A DNA stretch of 64,000 nt from Micromonospora tulbaghiae (GTDB lineage Bacteria; Actinomycetota; Actinomycetes; Mycobacteriales; Micromonosporaceae). Numbering within the stretch: the first letter of the stretch is position 1; the number at the start of each line of letters is the position of its first letter. The stretch covers positions 182,685-246,684 of the forward strand of contig NZ_FMCQ01000007.1 in NCBI RefSeq assembly GCF_900091605.1. Reading direction: 5' to 3'. The notes beneath the pieces were generated by a model that did no database searches, had not been told where the DNA came from, and worked only from the letters and a program-made list of their open reading frames with translations. The position numbers and the translations under genes were made by a program. Shown here piece by piece: positions 25,651 through 33,943 of the stretch.

Positions 25651-26712
25651 GTGGGGCGGCGGGTGACACTGCAGACCATCGCCGACCGCGTGGGCGTCAG
25701 TCGGATGACCGTCTCCAACGCGTTCTCCAAGCCCGACCAGCTCTCCACCGGCCTGCGGCGGGAGATCCTGGCCGCCGCGCACGATCTGGGTTACGTGGGC
25801 CCCGATCCGGCGGCCCGTGCCCTCGCCCGGGGCACCACCGGCGCGGTCGGCATCGTGCTCACGTCCTCGCTGCGATTCGCGTTCACCGACCTCGTCGCCA
25901 CCAGCTTCTTCGGAGCCATCGCCGAACGGCTGGCCCCGACCGGGCTGGCCCTCACGCTGTTGACCTCCGCGGACTCCGGGGACATCATCCCCGCCCGGGA
26001 CGTCGCCATCGACGGCGCGCTCATCTACTCCTGCGACCCGACCTCGGCGGCGGTCGACTACCTGACCCGCCGCCGGCTGCCGCTGGTGTACGTCGACCAG
26101 GAACCACTGGAGACCGTTACGACGATCAACGTGGCGGACCGGCACGGCGCCCGGGCCGCCGCCCGGCACCTGCTCGACCTGGGCCACCGCCGAATCGGCC
26201 TGCTCATGTCCGGCATGCACCCGCCGCACGGCCTGATCGACCCGGCGGACGTGACGATCGACGGATACGCCGCCAAGCAGCGGCTGCTCGGATGGTGCGA
26301 CGTGCTGGGCGAAGCGGGGATCACTCCGCTCGTGGCCCGCCAGCCGGGCGCGAACCCCGAGGAGCCGCGGGCCGCAGCCCGTCTGTTGCTGGATCGGCCG
26401 GACCGGCCCACCGCCGTCCTGTGCTTCTCCGACGCGACCGCGCACGGTGTCCTGCGGGCGGCGGTCGACCTCGGCATCGACGTACCCCGGGATCTGTCAG
26501 TCGTCGGCTTCGACGACAATCCGCTGGCCGCCCAGCTGCGCCCCGCCCTCACCACGGTCCACCAGGACGTCGAAGCCAAGGGCAAGGCTGCGGCTACCGC
26601 TCTCACCAGGGCGATCGCCGACGCGCGCGCCGGCGTCGCGCATGTGCCGCAGCACCACGTCCTGCCGGCCGAGCTGGTGGTCCGGGACAGCACTGCGCCA
26701 CCGCCCCGCTGA
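25651..26712 (+). CDS. LacI-family transcriptional regulator
   Basis: The 353-residue protein has the N-terminal LacI HTH (T-L-Q-T-I-A-D-R-V-G-V-S-R-M-T-V-S-N-A-F) followed by hinge R-A-L-A-R-G and a ribose-binding-protein-like effector domain; the C-terminal half includes A-V-L-C-F-S-D-A-T-A-H-G-V and L-S-V-V-G-F-D-D-N-P-L-A. GTG 25651 follows a G-rich Shine-Dalgarno; GTG 25663 is possible but would cut the first residues. The open frame upstream is shadow. It is divergent from the MFS gene and convergent with the leftward sugar operon; shared operators suggest it controls both. The effector is probably a sugar. Confidence 0.9.
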   Translation: MGRRVTLQTIADRVGVSRMTVSNAFSKPDQLSTGLRREILAAAHDLGYVGPDPAARALARGTTGAVGIVLTSSLRFAFTDLVATSFFGAIAERLAPTGLALTLLTSADSGDIIPARDVAIDGALIYSCDPTSAAVDYLTRRRLPLVYVDQEPLETVTTINVADRHGARAAARHLLDLGHRRIGLLMSGMHPPHGLIDPADVTIDGYAAKQRLLGWCDVLGEAGITPLVARQPGANPEEPRAAARLLLDRPDRPTAVLCFSDATAHGVLRAAVDLGIDVPRDLSVVGFDDNPLAAQLRPALTTVHQDVEAKGKAAATALTRAIADARAGVAHVPQHHVLPAELVVRDSTAPPPR

Positions 26713-26753
26713 GCGGTCACGCCGGCCCGGCCGGCACCGCACGGCCTCGACGT

Positions 26754-27740
26754 TCACCGGGGCGGCTTCCCGTCGTGGAGGACGAGCGTGAAGCCCGCCT
26801 CGATCCGCCCACCCGGTGCCAGCACGGGCGCGCCGGCATGCGGCAGCTCACGGTCCGGGCCGAAGAGCGGCGCGTTCGCCGGCTCGACGGCGAGCGCCCA
26901 GCCGCGCCGCGCGGGATAGATCCACTGAAAACACCGCGGTAGGACGGCGGCGTCCCAGGTCACCTCCGCGTACATGCCGACGGCAGGGGAGTGCACGACG
27001 ATGCCGGCGGACCGACCGGCGAAGCCGGCGTGCTCCCAGACCACCTCTCCGACGGCGTCGAGCGGTTGCGGAAAGACCTGCCAGTCCGAGTCGTCGTCGC
27101 GGGGGACGTGGCGTCCGGCGGGCGTGCGCACGCGTACTCCGGGCGTGAGGAACGGGGCGCCGAAGTTGAGGTGGTAGAGGAGACCGACCGGCTCGGCGGT
27201 GATGCCCTCGTTCACGATCGTGTCGCGCACGGTGACGGCGGTCCGGCCGGCGGTGGACGAGATCTCCCGATGGAGCAGTAGCTGCCGGCCGAAGACCGAG
27301 GCCGACGGCACGGTCCCGCTGATGACCACCCCGGCCGGTGCGGTCGTCCGGCGTACGACCACGTCGACCGCCCGGGTCTGGTGATGCGTGCCGTGCTGGC
27401 CGTACGTGTCACGGGCGCGGCCGATGTTGTCCAGCCCGCAGGTGGCCAGCATGCCCCCGGTGAACCGGCCCACCCAGCCACCTGCGGCAGCGGTGTCCGG
27501 TCCGGCGGCCCGCAGGGGGGAACGCCAGGCGACCGGGATGCCGCGGCACCACAGGGCACCGATGTCGAGGCCGCGCTCCGACAGCACCTCGAAGGCAAGG
27601 CCACCGGCGAGACAGACCCGGTACGAACGCCCACCGGGCCCGGAGTGCGGGTCGCCGATCGACTCGCGGATCTCCACCACCGCGTCCGGGTCCGAGACGA
27701 GGCCGTGTTCGAAGAGTTCACTCACTGATGCGACGTCCAT
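26754..27740 (-). CDS. DUF4432 family, aldose 1-epimerase-like protein
   Basis: The 328-residue cytosolic protein has the DUF4432 galactose-mutarotase-like beta-sandwich pattern: S-E-R-G-L-D-I-G-A-L-W, G-G-M-L-A-T-C-G-L-D-N, H-G-T-H-H-Q-T, the core L-L-Y-H-L-N-F-G-A-P-F and F-Q-W-I-Y-P-A-R near the end. Such proteins bind or epimerise hexoses or related sugars; few are characterised. ATG 27740 has GGAG at the usual spacing. It lies 52 bases downstream of cysD and is the last gene of the leftward sugar set. Confidence 0.8.
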   Translation of the reverse strand: MDVASVSELFEHGLVSDPDAVVEIRESIGDPHSGPGGRSYRVCLAGGLAFEVLSERGLDIGALWCRGIPVAWRSPLRAAGPDTAAAGGWVGRFTGGMLATCGLDNIGRARDTYGQHGTHHQTRAVDVVVRRTTAPAGVVISGTVPSASVFGRQLLLHREISSTAGRTAVTVRDTIVNEGITAEPVGLLYHLNFGAPFLTPGVRVRTPAGRHVPRDDDSDWQVFPQPLDAVGEVVWEHAGFAGRSAGIVVHSPAVGMYAEVTWDAAVLPRCFQWIYPARRGWALAVEPANAPLFGPDRELPHAGAPVLAPGGRIEAGFTLVLHDGKPPR

Positions 27741-27792
27741 GGATCTCCATTCGGATCAGGGGTCCGGTGTCCGGTGGTGTGCGGTCCCGCGG

Positions 27793-28692
27793 TCAGAAGT
27801 AGCCCTCCCGCTTGCGGTCCTCCATCGCGGCCTCGGAGACCCGGTCGTCCCCACGGGTCGCGCCGCGCTCGGTGATCCGGGTCGAGGCCACCTCATCGAT
27901 CACCTTCTCCACCGAGTCCGCTTCCGACAGCACCGCCGCGGTCTGGGTGGCATCGCCCACCGTCCGGTAGCGCACCCGGCACAGCCGGGAGGACTCGCCC
28001 GGCCGCGGGCGCAGGAACTCGTTGACGGCGTACCACATGCCGTTGCGCTCCACCACCTCACGCTCGTGTGCGAAATAGATGGAGGGGAGCGGCAACCTCT
28101 CCCGGGCGATGTAGTGCCAGACGTCCAACTCGGTCCAGTTCGACAGCGGGAACACCCGGATCGACTCCCCGGCATGGTGCCGGCCGTTGTACAACGCCCA
28201 CAGCTCCGGCCGCTGGTTCTTCGGGTCCCACTGCCCGAACTCGTCCCGGAAGCTGTACATCCGCTCCTTCGCCCGGGCCTTCTCCTCGTCTCGGCGCGCC
28301 CCACCGAACAACGCGTCGAACCGGTACTTCTCCACGGCGGACAGCAGCACGGGTGTCTGGATGCGGTTGCGCGTGCCGTCCGCCGGCTCGCGTACCAGGC
28401 CGGCGTCGATCGCCTCCGGCACCGAGGCCACGATCAGGCTCAACCCCAGCGCCGTCACCCGCGCGTCCCGATACTCCAGCACCTCGCGGAAGTTGTGGCC
28501 GGTGTCCACGTGCAACACGGGGAACGGAATCCGCGCCGGGGTGAACGCCTTCTCCGCCAACCGCAACATCACCACCGAGTCCTTGCCGCCGGAGAAGAGC
28601 AACACCGGCCGTTCGAACTCCGCCACCACCTCCCGCATCACGAAGATGCTCTCCGCCTCGAGTTCGTCCAGGTGCGACACGCGCAGCGTCAC
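27793..28692 (-). CDS. cysD: Sulfate adenylyltransferase small subunit (CysD), without CysN
   Basis: CysD makes adenosine 5'-phosphosulfate from ATP and sulfate. The 299-residue protein carries the PP-loop S-G-G-K-D-S (34-39) and the family pattern F-P-V-L-H-V-D-T-G-H-N-F, G-G-A-R-R-D-E-E-K-A-R-A-K-E-R and V-F-P-L-S-N-W-T-E-L-D-V. The C-terminus M-E-D-R-K-R-E-G-Y-F is the usual CysD end. Normally it works with the GTPase CysN, encoded next door; here no cysN, cysC or sulfotransferase gene is seen. GTG 28692 overlaps the alditol oxidase stop (GTGA). Either CysN is elsewhere or this copy adenylylates something in a specialised pathway. Confidence 0.92.
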   Translation of the reverse strand: MTLRVSHLDELEAESIFVMREVVAEFERPVLLFSGGKDSVVMLRLAEKAFTPARIPFPVLHVDTGHNFREVLEYRDARVTALGLSLIVASVPEAIDAGLVREPADGTRNRIQTPVLLSAVEKYRFDALFGGARRDEEKARAKERMYSFRDEFGQWDPKNQRPELWALYNGRHHAGESIRVFPLSNWTELDVWHYIARERLPLPSIYFAHEREVVERNGMWYAVNEFLRPRPGESSRLCRVRYRTVGDATQTAAVLSEADSVEKVIDEVASTRITERGATRGDDRVSEAAMEDRKREGYF

Positions 28693-29987
28693 CGCGAGCC
28701 TCCGTCTCCATGTCCTCCCCGCCGGGTGGCCGGTCCGAGGTACCGGTCCGTGAAGTCGTTCCGGAACTTGCCACCGGGGTCGTACCGGCGCGCCAGTGCC
28801 CGGAAGTCGGCGAGGCGGGGGAACAGCTCCCGGATCCGTTCGGGCGGCATCTCGGTGAGCTTGGCCCAGTGGGGCCGGGCGCGGAACGGTTCGAGGCTCG
28901 CCTCGACCGCGCGGATGGTCCGCCGTACCGGGTCGGCGTCCGGAATCCAGGTGAAGTGGATGGTCACCACGTCGGTCCCGTACGCGGGGCTGAGCCAGAA
29001 CTCGTCAGCAGCCACCGTACGGACCTCGCAGATCTGCAGGACCGGATGGATCACGCCGGCGATCTCACCGAGCGCCTCCAGCGCGGCGACGGCGTGCCCG
29101 GCCGGCACCGCGTACTCGGACTGGAGCTCCTCCCCGGAGCTCGGCGTGAACTCCGGCCGGAAGTGCGGCAGCCTGGTGTGCCACGGACCGGGCACACCCC
29201 GCTGTCCGGTGCACGCGGCGGCCGGCTGGGTGCTCACCGGGTGCAGGTCGCGGGTGGCCGGTGAGGCGGAGAACCACTCCCGGCCGGGCGACTTCGGCTG
29301 GGGATCGTCGGTACGTGCCATCACCCACACCTGGTTGAAGACCGGTGCTCCCCAGTCGGTGAAGAGGCAGACGCTGTGCGCGTCCGACATCAGCTCCCGG
29401 AAGTGGTCCAGCCCGGCCCTGACCGGCAGGTCGAGGTAGACCGTCGTGCTCACCTCGTACGCCGGTTCGACGCCGAGCGTCAGGCTCGTGACGACGCCGA
29501 GGGCGCCCAGGTTCACCGGCACGCCGGCGAAGTCGGGGTCGTCCCGCCGTACCGTGACCAGCTCGCCGCCCGCGGTGACCAGTTCCAGGCTCCGCACCGA
29601 GCCGGCCAGGATCGTGTTCCGTACGCCGGACCCGTGCGTGCCGGTGGCGCAGGACCCGGCGACCGAGATGTGCGGCAGCGACGCCATGTTGGGCAACGCG
29701 AACCCGGCGGCGTGCAACTCGCGGGCGAGCCCGGCGTAGCGTACGCCGCCGGCGACGGTGACAGTGGCGTTGCGCGCGTCGACAGTCGTCACCGGCGGCA
29801 TGTCCTCCAGGGACACCAGGTCGGCGGCGGTGTCGGCGATGTCGCTGAACGAGTGCCGGGTGCCCAGCGCCCGGATGTGGTCCGCCCCGGCCACCACCGC
29901 CCGCACCTCGTCCAGCGTCGTCGGGCGGTGTACCCGGCGGGCCCTGAACCGCAGGTTGCCCGCCCAGTTGGCCAGCTCAGCGGACAC
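28689..29987 (-). CDS. Alditol oxidase (AldO/xylitol-oxidase type)
   Basis: The 432-residue FAD enzyme oxidises alditols such as xylitol, sorbitol or a related polyol at C1 with oxygen, releasing peroxide. The probable covalent FAD His is His45 in L-G-T-R-H-S-F. V-A-G-G-V-R-Y-A-G-L-A-R, I-S-V-A-G-S-C-A-T-G-T-H-G-S-G and H-F-R-P-E-F-T-P-S-S-G match Streptomyces AldO from memory. No signal peptide, so cytosolic. The ATG overlaps the GH13 gene by 11 bases. In a sugar operon it may convert a polyol intermediate to an aldose or acid. Confidence 0.88.
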   Translation of the reverse strand: MSAELANWAGNLRFRARRVHRPTTLDEVRAVVAGADHIRALGTRHSFSDIADTAADLVSLEDMPPVTTVDARNATVTVAGGVRYAGLARELHAAGFALPNMASLPHISVAGSCATGTHGSGVRNTILAGSVRSLELVTAGGELVTVRRDDPDFAGVPVNLGALGVVTSLTLGVEPAYEVSTTVYLDLPVRAGLDHFRELMSDAHSVCLFTDWGAPVFNQVWVMARTDDPQPKSPGREWFSASPATRDLHPVSTQPAAACTGQRGVPGPWHTRLPHFRPEFTPSSGEELQSEYAVPAGHAVAALEALGEIAGVIHPVLQICEVRTVAADEFWLSPAYGTDVVTIHFTWIPDADPVRRTIRAVEASLEPFRARPHWAKLTEMPPERIRELFPRLADFRALARRYDPGGKFRNDFTDRYLGPATRRGGHGDGGSR

Positions 29988-31539
29988 CGAGCACCACTCC
30001 CTCCAGGGCGCCGAGTGACACTGCGGCGAGCCGCACCGTCCCCGGTTCGCGGCCGGCGTCGGTCGACAGCTCCAGTCGGGCGGTGCCCTCGCCGAGACCC
30101 ACCACGATCGGCCGGTCGGCGAAGTTGAGCGCGACGAGCAGTTCGTCGCCGCCGGCGCGCCGCCGGTACACGTAGGTGTCCTTCGGCGAGGGCAGTGACT
30201 CGTAATCGCCGAACCGCAGCGCCTTGGAGTCGCGCCGGTACCGGATGAGACGGCGGTAGAGGTTCAACATCGATGCCGGATCGTCGTCCTGCACGCGGAC
30301 GTTGGCGGTCTCGATGTCCGGCCCGAACGGCAGCCACGGGCTGCCGGCAGTGAACCCGGAACCGGTGGGCTCCCAGTTCATCGGCACCCGCTGCCCGTCC
30401 CGGTCGTCGACGTCGAGGGCCTGTGGCGGACGGGAGTCGGCCATGCCGATCTCCTCGCCGTAGTAGACGCAGGGCAGACCGCGCAGGGTGAACTGCATCA
30501 GAGCGGCCGCGCGAGCCTGCCGCAGGCCGTACCGGCTGACCGTCCGGGAGATGTCGTGCGTGGCGAGCGCGTAGGTGGGCAACGCGTCGGGTGCGGCCAG
30601 GGCGCAGAGGCCGTCGACCGTGCGGCGGAAGCGGGCGCTGTCCCACGGCTGCTCCCAGAAGGCGACATGGAAGGCGGTGTGCATGCCGTCGGCGCCGAAG
30701 TACCGCACCAGCCGCGTGTCGTCGCTGATCGGGACTTCGCCCAGCAGCAGGCCGGGCCCGTACCCGTCGAGGACGGCGCGCAGCTCGCGGAGCAGGTCGT
30801 GGCACTCCGGCAGGTCGATGTTGAACTGGCGCAGTTCGGGATGGCTGTGGTGTCGCCGGAACGCGGCCAGCGGCTCCGGGTTGTCCCGCAACGCGGCGTC
30901 CTTGAACAGCCGATGCGCCACGTCGATGCGGAACCCGTCGACGCCCAGGTCCAGCCAGAACCGCCACACGTCCCGGATCGCCGCACGCACCTGCGGGTTG
31001 CGCAGGTTCAGGTCGGGCTGCTGCGGGGTGAAGCTGTGCAGGTAGTACTGGCCCGTGGCCGGGTCGAGCGTCCAGGCCGGCCCGCACCGCTCGAACGAGC
31101 TGAGCCAGTTGTTCGGCGGCCCGCCGTCCCGGCCGTCGGCCCAGATGTACCAGTCCCGCCTGGGATTCGACCGGCTCGACCGGGACTCGACGAACCACGG
31201 ATGCCGGTCGGAGGTGTGGTTCATGACCAGGTCGACCAGCAGGCGCATGCCGCGCCGGTGCACCTCGTCGGCGAGTTCGGCGAAATCCGCCAGGGTGCCG
31301 TACGCCGGATCGACAGCCGTGTAGTCGCTGATGTCGTAGCCGAAGTCGGCCTGCGGCGACGGGTAGAACGGGGACAGCCACAGCGCGTCGACGCCCAGCG
31401 ATCCGGGCGCCCCGTTCAGATGGTCGAGGTGTTCGATGATGCCCCGCAGGTCGCCCACGCCGTCGCCGTCGGAGTCGGCGAAGCTGCGCGGGTAGATCTG
31501 GTAGATGACGGCCGTGCGCCACCAGTCCTCGGTGTCCAT
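29977..31539 (-). CDS. GH13 alpha-glucosidase (oligo-glucosidase type)
   Basis: The 520-residue cytosolic enzyme of the alpha-amylase superfamily should cleave alpha-glucosides. It starts W-W-R-T-A-V-I-Y-Q-I-Y-P-R-S-F. Region I is D-L-V-M-N-H-T-S-D; the nucleophile Asp is in G-F-R-I-D-V-A-H; the acid/base Glu is in L-L-L-G-E-V; and region IV is A-T-H-D-I-S-R-T, differing from the usual N-H-D-x-x-R. ATG 31539 follows GGGAG. It lies 20 bases after the aldo/keto reductase stop. Next to a TreT-like glycosyltransferase it could process a trehalose-like disaccharide (inference). Confidence 0.9.
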   Translation of the reverse strand: MDTEDWWRTAVIYQIYPRSFADSDGDGVGDLRGIIEHLDHLNGAPGSLGVDALWLSPFYPSPQADFGYDISDYTAVDPAYGTLADFAELADEVHRRGMRLLVDLVMNHTSDRHPWFVESRSSRSNPRRDWYIWADGRDGGPPNNWLSSFERCGPAWTLDPATGQYYLHSFTPQQPDLNLRNPQVRAAIRDVWRFWLDLGVDGFRIDVAHRLFKDAALRDNPEPLAAFRRHHSHPELRQFNIDLPECHDLLRELRAVLDGYGPGLLLGEVPISDDTRLVRYFGADGMHTAFHVAFWEQPWDSARFRRTVDGLCALAAPDALPTYALATHDISRTVSRYGLRQARAAALMQFTLRGLPCVYYGEEIGMADSRPPQALDVDDRDGQRVPMNWEPTGSGFTAGSPWLPFGPDIETANVRVQDDDPASMLNLYRRLIRYRRDSKALRFGDYESLPSPKDTYVYRRRAGGDELLVALNFADRPIVVGLGEGTARLELSTDAGREPGTVRLAAVSLGALEGVVLGVR

Positions 31540-31559
31540 GACGATCTCCCGTCGCGCCG

Positions 31560-32534
31560 CTAGATGTCCACGCCGGACATGTCCGGGTACCGGTCACCCG
31601 CGGCGGCGCCGACCGGTGCGATGCCGTCGAGCAGCGCCAGCTCCTCGTCGGTCAGCCGTACGTCGGCGGCCGCGATGTTCTCCTCCAGCCGGCCGACGGT
31701 CTTCGTTCCCGGGATCGGGACGATGTCCGGCCCCTGGGCCAGCACCCAGGCCAGGGCGAGCTGCGCGACTGTGAGACCGCGGCGATCGGCGAGTTCCCGG
31801 ATGCCCCGCACCGTCGCCGCGTTGCGCCGCAGGTTCTCACCGGTGAACCGGGGCAGGCCGCTGCGGAAGTCGTCGTCCGGGAAGCGGGCGTCGGCGTCGT
31901 ACCGCCCGGACAACAGGCCGCGGCCCAGCGGCGCGTACGCGATGAACCCGATCCCCAGGTCGTCCAGCGCGCGCAGCAGACCACGCTGCGGATCGCGGCT
32001 GAACAGCGAGAACTCCGTCTGCACCGCCGCCACCGGGTGCACCGCGTGCGCCCGGCGCACCGTGTCCTCGGCGGCCTCGGAGATGGCCAGGTACCGGACC
32101 TTGCCCTCGGCCACCAGCTCGGCGAGCGCACCCCAGGTCTCCTCGATCGGGGTGTTGCGGTCCACCCGGTGCTGGCAGTAGATGTCGATCACGTCGACGC
32201 CGAGCCGCCGCAGGGATCCCTCGCAGGCCCGCCGCACGTACTCCGGGGTGCCGTCGACCCGGACCACCCGGCCGGTGTCGTCCTTGACGTTGCCGAACTT
32301 CGTGGCGACCAGCACCTCCTCGCGGCGGGTGCGCAGGACCCGGCCGATCAGCTCCTCGTTGGTGTACGGGCCGTACATGTCAGCGGTGTCCAGCAGGTTG
32401 ACACCCAGGTCCAGGGCGCGGTTGATGGTCCGCAGGGACTCGGTGTCGTCGCCGGGGCCGTAGAACTGGGACATGCCCATACAGCCCAGTCCGAGGTCGA
32501 AGGTGGTGGGTCCGTTCTTGCCGAGCCGGCGCAT
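31560..32534 (-). CDS. Aldo/keto reductase
   Basis: The 324-residue NADPH-dependent (beta/alpha)8 enzyme. The catalytic Asp and Tyr are in L-L-D-T-A-D-M-Y-G-P-Y, the Lys in V-A-T-K-F-G, and His in I-Y-C-Q-H-R-V-D; the cofactor site is in V-P-I-P-G-T-K-T. This is the AKR13-like group acting on carbonyls and sugar aldehydes. The TGATG junction (overlap of one base with the glycosyltransferase stop) couples them. The frame is open far upstream, but that is shadow of the glycosyltransferase. It may reduce an aldose to the polyol used by the alditol oxidase, or the reverse. Confidence 0.9.
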   Translation of the reverse strand: MRRLGKNGPTTFDLGLGCMGMSQFYGPGDDTESLRTINRALDLGVNLLDTADMYGPYTNEELIGRVLRTRREEVLVATKFGNVKDDTGRVVRVDGTPEYVRRACEGSLRRLGVDVIDIYCQHRVDRNTPIEETWGALAELVAEGKVRYLAISEAAEDTVRRAHAVHPVAAVQTEFSLFSRDPQRGLLRALDDLGIGFIAYAPLGRGLLSGRYDADARFPDDDFRSGLPRFTGENLRRNAATVRGIRELADRRGLTVAQLALAWVLAQGPDIVPIPGTKTVGRLEENIAAADVRLTDEELALLDGIAPVGAAAGDRYPDMSGVDI

Positions 32535-33943
32535 CAGCGCCCTCCCTCCGGCAGCAGGTTCTCGATCAGCCGGCCCCACCGCAGCAGGTGCCGGTCCGGC
32601 AGGTAGTGCTCGCGCACCCGGCGCCGGGCGCCGGCGCCGAGATGTGCGGCGAGCTGCGGATCGCCGAGGACGCGGGCGATCGACGCGGCGGCGCCGGCCG
32701 TGTCGGACGGCTCCAGCAGTAGGCCGGACTCGTCCGGGACGACCTGTGTACGCAGCCCGCCGACCGCGTTGGCGAGTACCGGCCGGGCCTTCCACATCGC
32801 CTCGGTGGCGGTGAGCCCGAAGCCCTCGGCGAGGCTCTTCTGCACCACCACCGTCGCGTGCTGCTGCAACGCGTTCACCACGAGCGCGTTCTCCCGCATG
32901 TCCGTCATCGGCAGGCACAGCAGTTGCACGCGGGCCCGGATCGGCTGCGGCAACTGCGCCCACTCGCGCCGGCACTCGTCGAACATCTCGGCCGCCTCCG
33001 GGTCGTCCGAGACGCCTGTGACATCCGAGCCGGCCAGGGTGAGGTAGCTGCCCGGCACGTCGGCGGCGACGAACGACCGGAGGACCCCGGCCATGTCCTT
33101 GAGCCGGTCCCACCGCGAGACCTGCACGACCATCGCCGCGCCCGCGTCGGGCGGGGCGCCGTCGCGGACCGCGATCACCGGGTGCCGTATCTCGATGGGC
33201 GGGCCGCCGCGGGAGACGGTGACCGGCCTGCCGCTCCCACCGGACAGGACGCCGGCCGCGCGCAGCACCTCGACGGTCTCCGCCGGGCTCAGCGTGACGT
33301 TCTTCGGCGAGCAGGGGTCGATCGAGGGGGCGATCACGTGCGGGTTCGGCGCCCAGCCCTGCACGTGATCGGCGATGAGGAAGACCGAGGCGTCGGCCTT
33401 CTCCACGTACGGGCGGAGGAAGGCCCAGCCGCGCGCGGTGTTCTCGTTCGGCACGTCGCAACCGGTGTGCGCCCGGTAGACCACCCGGGCGCCCATCTCC
33501 GCCACGGCGGGCACCAAGCCGGCAGGCTGCGCCTCGTGCACGACGACCACGTCGCCGGGGCGTACGAAGCCGGCGAGGTCCTCGGAGTTCGCCCGCAGCA
33601 CCCGGCGGTAGTGCTCCTGCTCCGGCTCCCCGGTCGGGCCGCCGTCGCCCGGTGAACCGTAGACCAGGGTGCAGAGCCGCTTGGTGACGGCGAAGAACCG
33701 CGGATCGCCGTCGATCACCAGCCAGCGGACCGGGAGACCCAGCGCCGTCGCGAGTGGGACCAGGGAGTGCAGCAGCTCGGCCACGCCGCCCCCCGCGGCG
33801 GTCGAGTTCACGTTCCACACCGTCCGCCCGCCCAGCAGGCCGGCGAGGCGCTCGGCGCCCGAGCGCAGCGCGGCGCTGCGCTCGGGGCCGAGAATCTGCT
33901 GGTACGCCGCGAGATCGGCGGTACCGACAGTCACCTCACGCAT
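32534..33943 (-). CDS. GT4 glycosyltransferase, trehalose synthase TreT-like
   Basis: The 469-residue cytosolic enzyme resembles trehalose glycosyltransferring synthases, which join NDP-glucose and glucose. N-terminal V-W-N-V-N-S-T-A-A-G-G-G-V-A-E is the TreT acceptor-domain signature. The donor domain shows V-S-R-W-D-R-L-K-D and the E-x7-E-type motif K-S-L-A-E-G-F-G-L-T-A-T-E-A. V-V-H-E-A-Q and Y-R-A-H-T-G-C-D-V fit the family. The ATG overlaps the ThDP fusion stop by eight bases. With a transaldolase, aldolase and alditol oxidase in the operon, the acceptor may be an unusual sugar or polyol. Confidence 0.85.
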   Translation of the reverse strand: MREVTVGTADLAAYQQILGPERSAALRSGAERLAGLLGGRTVWNVNSTAAGGGVAELLHSLVPLATALGLPVRWLVIDGDPRFFAVTKRLCTLVYGSPGDGGPTGEPEQEHYRRVLRANSEDLAGFVRPGDVVVVHEAQPAGLVPAVAEMGARVVYRAHTGCDVPNENTARGWAFLRPYVEKADASVFLIADHVQGWAPNPHVIAPSIDPCSPKNVTLSPAETVEVLRAAGVLSGGSGRPVTVSRGGPPIEIRHPVIAVRDGAPPDAGAAMVVQVSRWDRLKDMAGVLRSFVAADVPGSYLTLAGSDVTGVSDDPEAAEMFDECRREWAQLPQPIRARVQLLCLPMTDMRENALVVNALQQHATVVVQKSLAEGFGLTATEAMWKARPVLANAVGGLRTQVVPDESGLLLEPSDTAGAAASIARVLGDPQLAAHLGAGARRRVREHYLPDRHLLRWGRLIENLLPEGGR

